Below are positions 8,037 to 16,532 of a DNA stretch of 64,000 nucleotides, in pieces. Position numbers and translations under genes: made by a program. Below the pieces are notes generated by a model. It had not been told where the DNA came from. It made no database searches and saw only the letters and a program-made list of their open reading frames with translations. The stretch comes from Rhodococcus sp. IEGM 1381 (GTDB taxonomy: Bacteria > Actinomycetota > Actinomycetes > Mycobacteriales > Mycobacteriaceae). The stretch covers positions 43,640 to 107,639 of the forward strand of contig NZ_JASHKQ010000014.1 of NCBI RefSeq assembly GCF_030056795.1. Reading direction: 5' to 3'. The first letter of the stretch is position 1, and each line of letters begins with the position of its first letter.

Positions 8037-8580
8037 TGTTCTCGTACCCCTCATCTTCGTGGTGTGTGTGGTGGGAGTTGCCGTTGTGGTCGGCTTGTGG
8101 CCGTCGGCTGCGAAGAGGGCGCTTGCTCACTCCCACCGATTGTTCGTGCCTGATCGAATCGTTCGTCGTCGCGCGGTGCCCGAAACTACACCGGGTAGTT
8201 CCCAAAACTCGAAGGTTGAAACCCGTTCGAGACCTCGCTCACCTGATCGATGGTGCACCGGCGTCCGATTCTCGAAGCACCGCGGCCGCCAGACAATAGC
8301 CGAAGCCGGTGACAAAGTTGAAACCGAATCGCCGGTGGGTCCATTACCTGCATGCACGCCGCATCAACACCGGGGCGGCCGTCTTCATTCCGCGATCCAC
8401 CGAAGGCTTCGCAGTGCGGGTTTTCGGCTCAGAAACGGGAGTTGCGCTCCGCATCCGAGAGGGGTCGGCCCGAGTGTGCCGCCGCCTGGCACCGCGGGCA
8501 TCTACAGTAGGCACCGCGTCGGTGTGAACCGACCCTGTGACCGGTCTCGGCGGCAGCCGAAGGAAAGGCGAAGATCAACT
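8037..8580. other. 544-bp intergenic region between divergent DUF4193 and cei genes
   Basis: I see no convincing gene here: the short open frames lack start signals and conserved composition. It must hold the promoters of both flanking genes. A dyad AACTAC-N5-GTAGTT (8184-8200) could be an operator. A TACAGT hexamer at 8503-8508 is a possible -10 for cei, without a clear -35. Otherwise the DNA is featureless to the eye. Confidence 0.4.
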
Positions 8581-9261
8581 GTGGTTTCTCTGATCACCGA
8601 AGGCCGTTCGGCCGACGATCGAGGTCGTCCGTTCCGTCGCCGCCGGGCATTTCCCATCATCGCAGTGTTCACGGTGCTGGCTCTGCTCGGCGTGCTCGTC
8701 TGGGTCAAGGTGTTCACGACATCCGAGGCCACCTCCGCAACCGCCGAATGCAATACGCCGACCACCACGGCGGCCACCGACGGCACGCAGCCCGCTCCGC
8801 TGGGTGACGAGGTCGACCCCGACACGCTGCTCGACGTCGCGCCCGCGGCTCTGTCCGCATCGAAGGTGCGTGTCTTCAACGCCAACGGTGAGCGCGGCCA
8901 GGCGGCTCTGGTAGCGGCCCAGCTCATCGATTACGGTTTCGCAAGCGCACCGGACGTCCAGGTCGGCAACGATCCGGTCTACGTCGATCAGAACATGCAG
9001 TGCCAGGGCCAGATTCGTTTCGGTGCGGCCGGGGTCGCTGCGGCCAGCGCGGTCTGGCTCGTCGCGCCCTGCGCGGAGCTCATCGAAGATTCCCGCACCG
9101 ACGACTCGGTCGATCTCGCTCTAGGTACCTACTTCAGCGCGATCCAGCCGAACGACGACGCAGAAGAGGTGCTGCGAACGCTTGCTGGTACAGCACCGGA
9201 TGCCGCACCGCAGCCACTCGATCCAGACCTACTCGCTGCAGCGCGCGTATCCCGCTGCTGA
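8581..9261 (+). CDS. cei: Envelope integrity protein Cei (LytR_C domain)
   Basis: The 226-residue product has a basic cytoplasmic N-terminus (RGRPFRRRRAF), one membrane segment at about residues 23-43 (IIAVFTVLALLGVLVWVKVF), a Thr/Ala linker and an extracellular LytR_C-type domain (ASKVRVFNANGERGQAALVAAQLIDYGF, about residues 97-190) with paired cysteines. It is syntenic with Rv2700 (Cei), needed for cell envelope integrity in M. tuberculosis. GTG at 8581 is chosen because AAGGAAAGG lies upstream at slightly long spacing and it gives a short basic N-terminus before the membrane segment. The gene is convergent with the suhB-type gene, 15 bp away. Confidence 0.88.
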   Translation: MVSLITEGRSADDRGRPFRRRRAFPIIAVFTVLALLGVLVWVKVFTTSEATSATAECNTPTTTAATDGTQPAPLGDEVDPDTLLDVAPAALSASKVRVFNANGERGQAALVAAQLIDYGFASAPDVQVGNDPVYVDQNMQCQGQIRFGAAGVAAASAVWLVAPCAELIEDSRTDDSVDLALGTYFSAIQPNDDAEEVLRTLAGTAPDAAPQPLDPDLLAAARVSRC

Positions 9262-9276
9262 CGGCGAGTCGACCCG

Positions 9277-10221
9277 TCAACCCGGAATCGGATCGAGAGC
9301 GCCTGCGCTGCGCAACGCGGCAAGGAACGCGTTCGAGATTCCGGGAGCCATAGCCACGGTCGCAGAGCCGTGCGCACTCGTCGAGTTCGCGGCCGGCAGC
9401 CGCACCACCGCTCCGGCCTCGGCCGCGATGAGCGCACCCGCGGCCCAGTCCCACGGACTGAGCCCGTGCTCGAAGTGCGCGTCGACTGCGCCGGCCGCGA
9501 CCATGCACAGGTCGAGCGCTGCCGATCCGATCCGGCGGATATCTCGTACCTGAGGAAGCAATTCGGAGATGATCGCGCCCTGTACCGCACGGCGACCCGA
9601 CCCGTAGCCGAATCCGGTGGCCAGCAACGTCATCGACAATTCGGTGACGTCCGAGCACCGCAGTTGCTCCTGCGTGCCGTCGGCCCCCCGTACGGTGGCA
9701 CCGCGGCCTTTGGCAGCGGAGTAGACGAGATCGCGAGCAACGTCGACCACGGCCCCCGCCACACTCACACCGTCGATCTGAACGGCAACCGACACCGCGT
9801 AGGCCGGGATTCCGTACATGAAATTCACGGTCCCGTCGATCGGGTCCAGTACCCACCGCACACCGTCGAGCGACTCGTCCTCGCTCCCTTCCTCTTCCCC
9901 GAGAATGGAATCCGACGGCCGCAGCTGCGCCAACATCTCGCGCAGAACGCGTTCGGTCTCGGTGTCCACGACAGTCACCGGATCGGTCGGCGTGCTCTTG
10001 GACTGCACTGCCTCGTCATCGACACCCGAACCGCCACCGAACACCTGCGGTCGCCGCAGTCGGACGTGCTCGGCGGCACGCGTCGCGACACGAACGGCAA
10101 CCTCGTGCAGCACGTCCACGTCTCGCGTGTTCGGTTCGGTGTCCGACCCTCCCGCCGGCACCGGCGTTCCGGGCAATTGCGTACTGGCGGTGTCGTTCTG
10201 CGATCCGTCTGATTTCGGCAC
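9277..10221 (-). CDS. suhB: Inositol-1-monophosphatase family protein (SuhB-like)
   Basis: This is a Mg2+-dependent phosphatase of the FIG superfamily, probably hydrolysing inositol monophosphate or a related sugar phosphate. Metal-site motifs are present: EEEG (in LGEEEGSEDES), the signature WVLDPIDGTVNFMYGIP and, near the C-terminus, HGLSPWDWAAGALIAAEAG. The product is about 314 residues from GTG 10221. The start is uncertain because the first 30 or so residues are low in conservation; GTG 10239 is also possible. It is equivalent to Rv2701c and sits between cei and divergent ppgK as in M. tuberculosis. In this group inositol supports phosphatidylinositol and mycothiol synthesis. Confidence 0.88.
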   Translation of the reverse strand: MPKSDGSQNDTASTQLPGTPVPAGGSDTEPNTRDVDVLHEVAVRVATRAAEHVRLRRPQVFGGGSGVDDEAVQSKSTPTDPVTVVDTETERVLREMLAQLRPSDSILGEEEGSEDESLDGVRWVLDPIDGTVNFMYGIPAYAVSVAVQIDGVSVAGAVVDVARDLVYSAAKGRGATVRGADGTQEQLRCSDVTELSMTLLATGFGYGSGRRAVQGAIISELLPQVRDIRRIGSAALDLCMVAAGAVDAHFEHGLSPWDWAAGALIAAEAGAVVRLPAANSTSAHGSATVAMAPGISNAFLAALRSAGALDPIPG

Positions 10222-10376
10222 ACGTACATCGCAACACACACCGACGGCCGAGCACCACCGCAGCGACTCACCGAGCACATCGGGGCCACGTCGGCGTTCC
10301 ACGAACACCGAAACGGCACTATTGTTCGGAAGCGACGGCACCACACGGATTCGATCAGGCCAGGAGCGGCATCCAC

Positions 10377-11198
10377 ATGACACAGGCAGGTTCGGACAAC
10401 ACCCCCGGCGGGGCGGCGCGCCACGGATTCGGCGTCGACGTCGGCGGCAGCGGCATCAAAGGCGGAATCGTCGACCTGAGCACCGGTGACCTCGTCGGCG
10501 ACCGCTACAAGATCGAGACTCCCCAGCCGTCCACGCCGGATGCCGTCGCGCGAACCGTCGCGGAGATCGTCGCTCACTTCGAGTGGACCGGTCCGGTAGG
10601 CGTCACACTTCCCGCCGTGGTGACCAACGGCGTGGCTCGTTCGGCGGCCAACATCGACAAGTCCTGGATCGACACCGACGCCCGAGCGCTGTTCGCCGAG
10701 GCCATCGGAACCGAGAACATCACCGTCCTCAACGATGCCGATGCGGCCGGAATCGCCGAGGACAAGTACGGCGGCGGCAAGGGCAAGGACGGTGTCGTCG
10801 TACTACTGACGTTCGGCACCGGGATCGGCTCGGCAGTGCTGCACAACGGGGTGCTGCTGCCCAACACCGAATTCGGCCACATGGAGATCGACGGCAAGGA
10901 AGCCGAGCACCGTGCAGCGTCGTCGGTCAAGGAGAATCAGGGGTTGTCGTACAAGGAATGGGCCAAGGAGGTCTCGAAGGTTCTGGCGACGTTCGAGGCG
11001 CTGCTGTGGCCGGATCTGTTCATCGCCGGTGGCGGGATCAGCCGCAAGAGCGAGAAGTGGATTCCACATCTGACGAACCGCACTCCCGTGGTGCCGGCAA
11101 CCTTGCTGAACACTGCCGGGATCGTCGGTGCCGCACTCGCTGCGGACAGCGCAGTTCCGTCCGCAGAAACCGGCACATCCGCTGGATCGGCGCACTGA
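10377..11198 (+). CDS. ppgK: Polyphosphate glucokinase
   Basis: The 273-residue ROK-type kinase phosphorylates glucose to glucose-6-phosphate using polyphosphate (and usually ATP). It shows the phosphate-1 motif FGVDVGGSGIKGGIVDL, the catalytic Asp in NDADAAGIAEDKYG, the phosphate-2 motif VVLLTFGTGIGSAVL and the ROK/PPGK stretch LPNTEFGHMEIDGKEAE. The C-terminal GGGISRKSEKWIPHL is typical of actinobacterial PpgK. GGAG precedes the ATG. It overlaps the longest possible reading of the divergent suhB-type gene, which argues for the shorter suhB start. It lies upstream of sigA as in M. tuberculosis Rv2702-Rv2703. Confidence 0.95.
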   Translation: MTQAGSDNTPGGAARHGFGVDVGGSGIKGGIVDLSTGDLVGDRYKIETPQPSTPDAVARTVAEIVAHFEWTGPVGVTLPAVVTNGVARSAANIDKSWIDTDARALFAEAIGTENITVLNDADAAGIAEDKYGGGKGKDGVVVLLTFGTGIGSAVLHNGVLLPNTEFGHMEIDGKEAEHRAASSVKENQGLSYKEWAKEVSKVLATFEALLWPDLFIAGGGISRKSEKWIPHLTNRTPVVPATLLNTAGIVGAALAADSAVPSAETGTSAGSAH

Positions 11199-11233
11199 CA
11201 CGCGGCGTCGCCACCCGCGTAGGACGAGGGTCG

Positions 11234-11262
11234 GTAACAAACTCCTGAGAGGTCGTTACAAT
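11234..11262 (+). promoter_or_regulatory. Candidate sigA promoter
   Basis: GTAACA (11234-11239) and TACAAT (11257-11262) are separated by 17 bp. The -10 is a strong match to the housekeeping pattern and the -35 matches TTGACA at 4 of 6. The leader to the GTG start at 11360 would be about 90 nt. Confidence 0.5.
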
Positions 11263-11359
11263 GGTGTGTGCCGGTACGCAGCCGGCCCGAATCCCAAGAC
11301 CTCTCCGCCGGAAACAACTCTGGCGTGACGCCGCACGACTTCGTCACGAAAGGGCGTAC

Positions 11360-12688
11360 GTGGCAGCCACCGATATCCGTCAGACCGTAGATTCCGAGAC
11401 CGAGTCTGCGGCACCTGCACCTGCTGTCAAGGCACCCGCTGCGAAGGCACCGGCCAAGAAGGCACCCGCCAAGCGCGCCGCAGCCAAGAAGGCACCGGCG
11501 AAGAAGGCCGCAGCAAAGAAGACAGCAACACCCGCGACCGGGGACGACGCCGAAGAGAGCACCCCCGGCATCGAAGACATCGACATCTCTGAGGGCGACC
11601 TCGCCGCTGCCGCGAACGATGTCGTCGAGGTCGTCGCCGCTGGTGACGACACCGAAGAGGACGCCACCACCGAGCCGACCGCCGAAGACAAGGCTTCCGG
11701 TGACTTCGTCTGGGACGAAGAAGAATCCGAGGCGCTCCGGCAGGCCCGCAAGGACGCCGAACTCACGGCCTCCGCCGACTCCGTCCGCGCCTACCTCAAG
11801 CAGATCGGCAAGGTCGCCCTCCTCAACGCCGAGGAGGAAGTCGAACTGGCCAAGCGCATCGAGGCAGGCCTGTTCGCAGTCGAGAAGATGCGCGAATCCG
11901 CGGAGAAGGGCGAGAAGCTCCCCGTCGCGCAGCGTCGCGACATGACGTGGATCTGCCGTGACGGCAACCGCGCCAAGAACCACTTGCTCGAAGCCAACCT
12001 TCGGCTCGTCGTCTCGCTCGCAAAGCGCTACACCGGTCGTGGCATGGCCTTCCTGGACCTGATTCAGGAGGGCAACCTCGGTCTCATTCGCGCAGTCGAG
12101 AAGTTCGACTACACCAAGGGCTACAAGTTCTCCACGTACGCCACCTGGTGGATCCGACAGGCCATCACTCGGGCCATGGCCGATCAGGCCCGCACTATTC
12201 GTATCCCGGTTCACATGGTCGAGGTCATCAACAAGCTCGGCCGCATCCAACGCGAACTGCTTCAGGACCTGGGTCGCGAGCCCACTCCCGAAGAGCTCGC
12301 CAAGGAAATGGACATCACACCCGAAAAGGTGCTGGAGATCCAGCAGTACGCGCGTGAACCGATCTCCCTCGACCAGACCATCGGCGACGAGGGCGACAGC
12401 CAGCTCGGTGATTTCATCGAGGACTCCGAGGCAGTCGTTGCCGTCGACGCAGTGTCGTTCACGCTGCTGCAGGACCAGCTCCAGTCGGTGCTCGAGACTC
12501 TTTCCGAGCGTGAAGCCGGCGTGGTCCGTCTGCGCTTCGGCCTCACCGACGGCCAGCCGCGCACCCTCGACGAGATCGGACAGGTGTACGGGGTCACCCG
12601 TGAGCGAATCCGCCAGATCGAATCCAAGACGATGTCCAAGCTGCGTCACCCGTCCCGTTCACAGGTCTTGCGCGACTACCTGGACTGA
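11360..12688 (+). CDS. sigA: RNA polymerase principal sigma factor SigA
   Basis: The 442-residue group 1 sigma factor directs RNA polymerase to housekeeping promoters. The first 50 or so residues are Lys/Ala/Pro-rich repeats (units like KKAPAK), then an acidic stretch, then region 1.2 ([20 protein letters not shown]), region 2 with the -10 recognition helices ([45 protein letters not shown]), region 3 and region 4.2 ([18 protein letters not shown]) ending RDYLD. The GTG at 11360 follows GAAAGGG and gives VAATDIRQ as the N-terminus. It corresponds to Rv2703. A strong hairpin follows the stop. Confidence 0.98.
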   Translation: MAATDIRQTVDSETESAAPAPAVKAPAAKAPAKKAPAKRAAAKKAPAKKAAAKKTATPATGDDAEESTPGIEDIDISEGDLAAAANDVVEVVAAGDDTEEDATTEPTAEDKASGDFVWDEEESEALRQARKDAELTASADSVRAYLKQIGKVALLNAEEEVELAKRIEAGLFAVEKMRESAEKGEKLPVAQRRDMTWICRDGNRAKNHLLEANLRLVVSLAKRYTGRGMAFLDLIQEGNLGLIRAVEKFDYTKGYKFSTYATWWIRQAITRAMADQARTIRIPVHMVEVINKLGRIQRELLQDLGREPTPEELAKEMDITPEKVLEIQQYAREPISLDQTIGDEGDSQLGDFIEDSEAVVAVDAVSFTLLQDQLQSVLETLSEREAGVVRLRFGLTDGQPRTLDEIGQVYGVTRERIRQIESKTMSKLRHPSRSQVLRDYLD

Positions 12689-12704
12689 GTGACCCGATTC
12701 GAAC

Positions 12705-12743
12705 AACGACGACCGTCGATCCTCGAGATCGGCGGTCGTCGTT
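12705..12743 (+). terminator. Strong hairpin terminator after sigA
   Basis: A 17-bp stem is formed by 12705-12721 and 12727-12743 with one T:G wobble and a 5-nt loop (CTCGA). The arms begin AACGACGACCG and end CGGTCGTCGTT. It lies 16 bp past the sigA stop and before the convergent DUF952 gene. Confidence 0.75.
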
Positions 12744-12766
12744 CTCGTCGTCAGGGCACGGTGTCG

Positions 12767-13126
12767 TCACATCGGTGGCACCGAGAACGATCCATCCGGC
12801 CCGGGCCGATAGTCGAGCACTGCCGTGACGGCCGCGATCGGTAGCGGCCCGTACAAATGTGGAAAGCGCATGGACTCCGGATCGGACGGCACGCCGGGTT
12901 CCCATCGAACGGGTGCATTCAGTCGAGCGGGATCCAGACGGAGCAGAACGAGATCCTCTCGCCCCGGGAACAGCCGATTTGCAGGCAGATGCACTTGCTG
13001 CGGCGTCGACAGGTGGACGAAGCCCACCTCGCCGTACGAGTCCGGTACGTATTCGGCCTGCCCCCGCATCGACAACCACTCCCCTGCGGTGCAGATGTGA
13101 ACGAGGTCGTCCTGCTTACTGGTCAC
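12767..13126 (-). CDS. DUF952 domain-containing protein
   Basis: The 119-residue protein contains the DUF952 core: LVHICTAGEWLSMRGQAEY, VGFVHLSTPQQVHLPANRLF, LVLLRLDPARL and FPHLYGPLPIAAVTAV. The fold resembles ADP-ribosyltransferase-like small proteins, but no reaction is established. The GTG at 13126 (VTSKQDDLVHICTAGEW) starts close to the conserved core and follows the EamA gene by 28 bp, so the two are probably cotranscribed. Confidence 0.85.
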   Translation of the reverse strand: MTSKQDDLVHICTAGEWLSMRGQAEYVPDSYGEVGFVHLSTPQQVHLPANRLFPGREDLVLLRLDPARLNAPVRWEPGVPSDPESMRFPHLYGPLPIAAVTAVLDYRPGPDGSFSVPPM

Positions 13127-13154
13127 GACTTCATTCTGCCGGGTGGAGCCCCCG

Positions 13155-14084
13155 TCAGGGCGGCGGAACGTCGACAACGCCGCGATCTCTGCCGGATGGG
13201 AGCCCACCGACGACCACCGCCGCGATGACAGCCGCGATTCCGACAGCCTCCAGGGTGGTGGGAATCTGAGTCAGGACCACGGCGCCGACCACCGTGGCCG
13301 TCGCCGGGAGAAGCGCCAGCAGCAGAGCGAACCGCGCCCTCCCGACTCGCACCAGGACGTACTGATCGAGAACGTACGGAACCACACTCGACAGCAGACC
13401 GACGCCCAATCCCAGAACCCAGATCCGCCAGTCCCCCAGAGCGTCGGCATGAGCGAGTGCAAACGGCCCGAACAACGGCACGGCAAGAATCACCGACGCG
13501 ATGCCGAACCCGGCAGCCATGTCGTCGAGACCCTGACCTGCATCGGCAACGGACTTACCCAGGACGATGTAGGCGGCCCACAAGGCCGCCGAACCCAGCG
13601 CGAATGCGATTCCTACCAGGCCCACTTCGCCGCCCTCGAACTGCGCGGAGGCGATGGCACCGACGCCGGCAACGACCAGGAGCAGCGCACACACGTCGCC
13701 CGGTTTCCTCGAACCGGCTGCTGCGACCGCGATGGGCCCGAGAAACTCGATTGCTACTGCCGCGCCCAGCGGAAGCCGGGCGATGGCCTCGTAGAACATC
13801 GCGTTCATGCCGATCGTCGCACCGCCGAACGCGGCTGCCGTGCACAGTCGCCGCACGGACCACGTGCCGCCCGCCCCGGCGCGGTGCCGCCAGGGCCGCC
13901 GCCAGACCACCAACACCAGAGCCGCGCCGAAACCCCGCAGCCACGCCACCGCGGCCGGATCGACGGTGTCGAACAAGAAGACACCGATCGCCGCACCGAC
14001 GTACATGCACACCGCACCGATCACGAACAGCGACGGAATACCCAGCTTCGATGCGCCGGACAGCGAATGAGAAGTCGAAGCCAC
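13155..14084 (-). CDS. EamA/RhtA-type drug/metabolite exporter
   Basis: The 309-residue product has about ten hydrophobic segments in two EamA repeats (for example FVIGAVCMYVGAAIGVFLFD in the first half and LVGIAFALGSAALWAAYIVLG in the second), with the conserved AAVAIEFLGPIAVA loop typical of RhtA-like threonine/homoserine exporters. The substrate cannot be assigned. The ATG is at 14084. It is divergent from the small DUF7455 gene and followed by DUF952 on the same strand. Confidence 0.85.
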   Translation of the reverse strand: MASTSHSLSGASKLGIPSLFVIGAVCMYVGAAIGVFLFDTVDPAAVAWLRGFGAALVLVVWRRPWRHRAGAGGTWSVRRLCTAAAFGGATIGMNAMFYEAIARLPLGAAVAIEFLGPIAVAAAGSRKPGDVCALLLVVAGVGAIASAQFEGGEVGLVGIAFALGSAALWAAYIVLGKSVADAGQGLDDMAAGFGIASVILAVPLFGPFALAHADALGDWRIWVLGLGVGLLSSVVPYVLDQYVLVRVGRARFALLLALLPATATVVGAVVLTQIPTTLEAVGIAAVIAAVVVGGLPSGRDRGVVDVPPP

Positions 14085-14204
14085 AACGGCGACCCTACTG
14101 CCGCGGCTCGCTGCGAGCCGTGTCTGCTCTCAGCGAACAGATTTCACGACGTTCCAGCTCGTGAGGCATGTTTCGTGTTAGTGACAACACAAAGAAACGC
14201 GCTC

Positions 14205-14230
14205 GGGAACAACGCGTGACCGCCATACGT
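14205..14230 (+). promoter_or_regulatory. Candidate ECF-sigma-type promoter for the DUF7455 gene
   Basis: GGGAAC (14205-14210) is followed after 17 bp by CGT (14228-14230, continuing CGTCTG). This fits the GGAAC/CGT pattern of envelope- or oxidative-stress ECF sigma factors. The leader to the ATG at 14318 would be about 80 nt. Inferred from pattern only. Confidence 0.35.
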
Positions 14231-14317
14231 CTGACAGAGTGAACGAACCGCGCCATACCGACGCGGCGGACCGGCCCCAGGCGAACGGGACAACCCGCAA
14301 GCCAGTACGGAGGAGTC

Positions 14318-14512
14318 ATGCCCGGAACATTGACCAGCCCACAATTGACAGCAGCGGACCGGTGCGACCGGTGCGGTGCAGGGGCTCGCGCGCGTGTCGT
14401 GCTCTCGACCGGTGGAGAACTTCTCTTCTGCGGTCACCACGCCGCCGAGCACGAAGCCCGTCTGCGTGAAGTGAACGCAACGGTGATGACCGAATCGGAC
14501 TCCACGGTGTAA
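14318..14512 (+). CDS. Small DUF7455-type cysteine/histidine protein
   Basis: This 64-residue protein has the motif DRCDRCGAGARARVVL (CxxC) followed by LLFCGHHAAEHEARL (CxHH), a compact zinc-binding arrangement. An excellent AGGAG lies 5-6 nt before the ATG at 14318. Families of this type are widespread in actinobacteria, next to sigma factor or helicase genes, without a known function. A perfect 42-bp palindrome follows, which should terminate both this gene and the convergent helicase. Confidence 0.85.
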   Translation: MPGTLTSPQLTAADRCDRCGAGARARVVLSTGGELLFCGHHAAEHEARLREVNATVMTESDSTV

Positions 14513-14556
14513 TCCACCGAGACGTCGGGGGACACAGGTTCGCCACGATCGAATCT

Positions 14557-14598
14557 CACGAAAGAACGGACGGTCTGCAGACCGTCCGTTCTTTCGTG
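14557..14598. terminator. 42-bp perfect palindrome, bidirectional terminator
   Basis: Left arm 14557-14577 (starting CACGAAAGAACGG) and right arm 14578-14598 (ending CCGTTCTTTCGTG) are exact reverse complements with no spacer; the centre is CTGCAG. It lies between the stop of the DUF7455 gene and the stop of the convergent helicase gene (14607). Confidence 0.8.
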
Positions 14599-14606
14599 TG
14601 CCCGCT

Positions 14607-16355
14607 TTACATCTTTCGCAACTGAGCGATCCGCTCGCCCAATTGATCGGCCGACGCCATCGCCGTCGGCGGGCCGCCGCAGATGCGTCGTAGATCGCCG
14701 TGAATCACACCGTGCGGCTTTCCGGTGCGATGGTGGTACACCGCAACCAAACTGTTCAGTTCACGCCTCAGGCCGGCAAGCTGGCCCGCACTGGCGGCCC
14801 TGTCGTTGACGACGGGAGGGGCTGGAACAGACGGGCCGGCCGCGGGCTTGTCGATCTGTTCCTGCTGACGCTGACGCAGCAGGTCGCGCATCTGCGTGGC
14901 GTCGAGCAGCCCGGGCAACCCGAGGTAATCCGCTTCCTCGTCGCTGCCCGAGAACGTCGCGGTTCCGAACGAGGAACCGTCGTAGATGACCTGGTCGAGT
15001 TCGGCGTCCGCGCCCAGGGAGGTGTACGCCTTCTCCTCCTCGCCGAGTTCGTCCTTCTGCTTGTTCGCATCGGCCAGGAGCTCGTCGTCGAATCCGTCTT
15101 TCTCGCGGTGCGGCTTGCCGAGAATGTGGTCACGCTGCGCCTCGAGCTGAGATGCGAGATCCAGCAGCACCGGTACCGACGGCAGGAAGACACTCGCCGT
15201 CTCTCCCTTGCGCCGCGACCGCACGAATCGACCGATTGCCTGCGCGAAGTACAGCGGAGTCGACGCACTGGTCGCGTACACGCCGACAGCCAAACGCGGC
15301 ACGTCGACGCCCTCGGACACCATCCGAACGGCCACCATCCACCGCTGGTCGCTCTTGCCGAACTCGGCGATCCGAGCCGAGGACGTGGGATCGTCCGACA
15401 GGACGATGGCCGGCGTCTCCCCCGTGATCACCTCGATGAGCTTCGCGTACGCCCGCGCCACCGTCTGATCGGTGGCAATCACGAGCCCGCCCGCGTCGGG
15501 CATTCCGCCCGCACGAAGCTGAGCCAGACGGGTATTGGCAGCCAACAGCACGGCGGGCATCCAGTCGCCCTGCGGGTCGAGTGCTGTCCGCCAAGCCCGC
15601 GCGGTCTGCTCGGCACTGAGCGGCTCGCCCAGTCGGGCGGTGTATTCCTCACCCGCGCTGTCTCGCCAACGCGCTTCTCCGGAATATGCAAGAAAGACCA
15701 CCGGTCGAACGACGCCGTCGGCCAACGCGTCGGAATACCCGTACGAGTGGTCCGCCTTGGACCGCATCAACCCGTCCTGGTCCGGTTCGTAGTTGACGAA
15801 CGGAATGGGACTGTCGTCGCTACGGAACGGGGTACCGGTCAGTGCGAGACGTCGGGTGGCGTCGCCGAAGGCCTCGCGAATGCCTTCTCCCCAGCTCTTC
15901 GCATCGCCGCCGTGGTGAATCTCGTCGAGGATCACAAGGGTCTTGCGCGCTTCGGTACGCACCCGATGCTTGAACGGATGCGAGGCGATCTGTGCGTACG
16001 TCACGACCACGCCGTGATAGTCGCTGGACGTCTGACCGGTCGAGTTCGAGAAGCGTGAGTCCAGAGCGATCCCCACCCTCGCCGCCGACTCCGCCCACTG
16101 ATGCTTGAGGTGCTCGGTGGGTGCCACGACGGTCACCTGATCGACCGTGCGATGGGCCAGTAACTCCGCAGCCACGCGCAGAGCGAACGTCGTCTTACCC
16201 GCGCCCGGTGTCGCGACGGCCAGGAAGTCCTTCGGTGAGGCCACCAGGTACTTCGTCAACGCACGCCGCTGCCACGCGCGCAGCGGCGCTCCCCCGCTCA
16301 CGGGGGCAGCTACCTGCTCGGATTGTGGTGTGGGATCGAACATGTCAGCGCTCAC
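14607..16355 (-). CDS. DEAD/DEAH-box superfamily 2 helicase
   Basis: The 582-residue protein has helicase motifs I (ATPGAGKTTFALRVA), II (DEIHHGGD, a DEIH variant), III (LTGTPFRSDD) and VI (QAIGRFVRSRRKGE), in an arrangement like the UvrB/ResIII-related SF2 helicases. The C-terminal third (after about residue 420) has an acidic stretch, a Pro/Ala linker and a conserved end (LRRELNSLVAVYHHRTGKPHG...LRRICGGPP) that looks like a small extra domain. It is cytoplasmic and the DNA or RNA substrate is unknown. The GTG at 16355 (VSADMFDP) is preferred, with AGGAA upstream at long spacing. A GC-rich hairpin repeat lies inside the N-terminal coding part (16288-16310). Confidence 0.88.
   Translation of the reverse strand: MSADMFDPTPQSEQVAAPVSGGAPLRAWQRRALTKYLVASPKDFLAVATPGAGKTTFALRVAAELLAHRTVDQVTVVAPTEHLKHQWAESAARVGIALDSRFSNSTGQTSSDYHGVVVTYAQIASHPFKHRVRTEARKTLVILDEIHHGGDAKSWGEGIREAFGDATRRLALTGTPFRSDDSPIPFVNYEPDQDGLMRSKADHSYGYSDALADGVVRPVVFLAYSGEARWRDSAGEEYTARLGEPLSAEQTARAWRTALDPQGDWMPAVLLAANTRLAQLRAGGMPDAGGLVIATDQTVARAYAKLIEVITGETPAIVLSDDPTSSARIAEFGKSDQRWMVAVRMVSEGVDVPRLAVGVYATSASTPLYFAQAIGRFVRSRRKGETASVFLPSVPVLLDLASQLEAQRDHILGKPHREKDGFDDELLADANKQKDELGEEEKAYTSLGADAELDQVIYDGSSFGTATFSGSDEEADYLGLPGLLDATQMRDLLRQRQQEQIDKPAAGPSVPAPPVVNDRAASAGQLAGLRRELNSLVAVYHHRTGKPHGVIHGDLRRICGGPPTAMASADQLGERIAQLRKM
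16288..16310. repeat. GC-rich hairpin element, copy A (within helicase gene)
   Basis: GCTCCCCCG (16288-16296), loop CTCA, then CGGGGGCAGC (16301-16310): the stem has a single bulged C. The same architecture and nearly the same bases recur at 38992-39024. It lies inside coding sequence. Confidence 0.5.
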
Positions 16356-16532
16356 TGGCCGCCGGTTCCTGGCATCGATGTAATTCCTCGCGCTCTCGGT
16401 AGCCCTGCAGTGTCCGCCGAGGAGCCTATCGCTCCACACCGGCCGATCCCGCATCGCTGGGGTGAACCGGACGCGACACGGCGGGTCGGTCGTTAGGCGA
16501 AGACGCCTTTCGTCAGGAATGCTGGAGCGACC

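Noticed and set aside
8184..8200. An ECF-type promoter on the minus strand (GGGAAC followed by GTT) before DUF4193
   Set aside because: The spacing between the two elements is only about 11 bp, far too short for a sigma factor; the inverted repeat reading is better.
10937..12649. A 570-codon frame antisense to sigA
   Set aside because: It crosses the sigA coding region and its promoter, has no ribosome binding site and no family resemblance.
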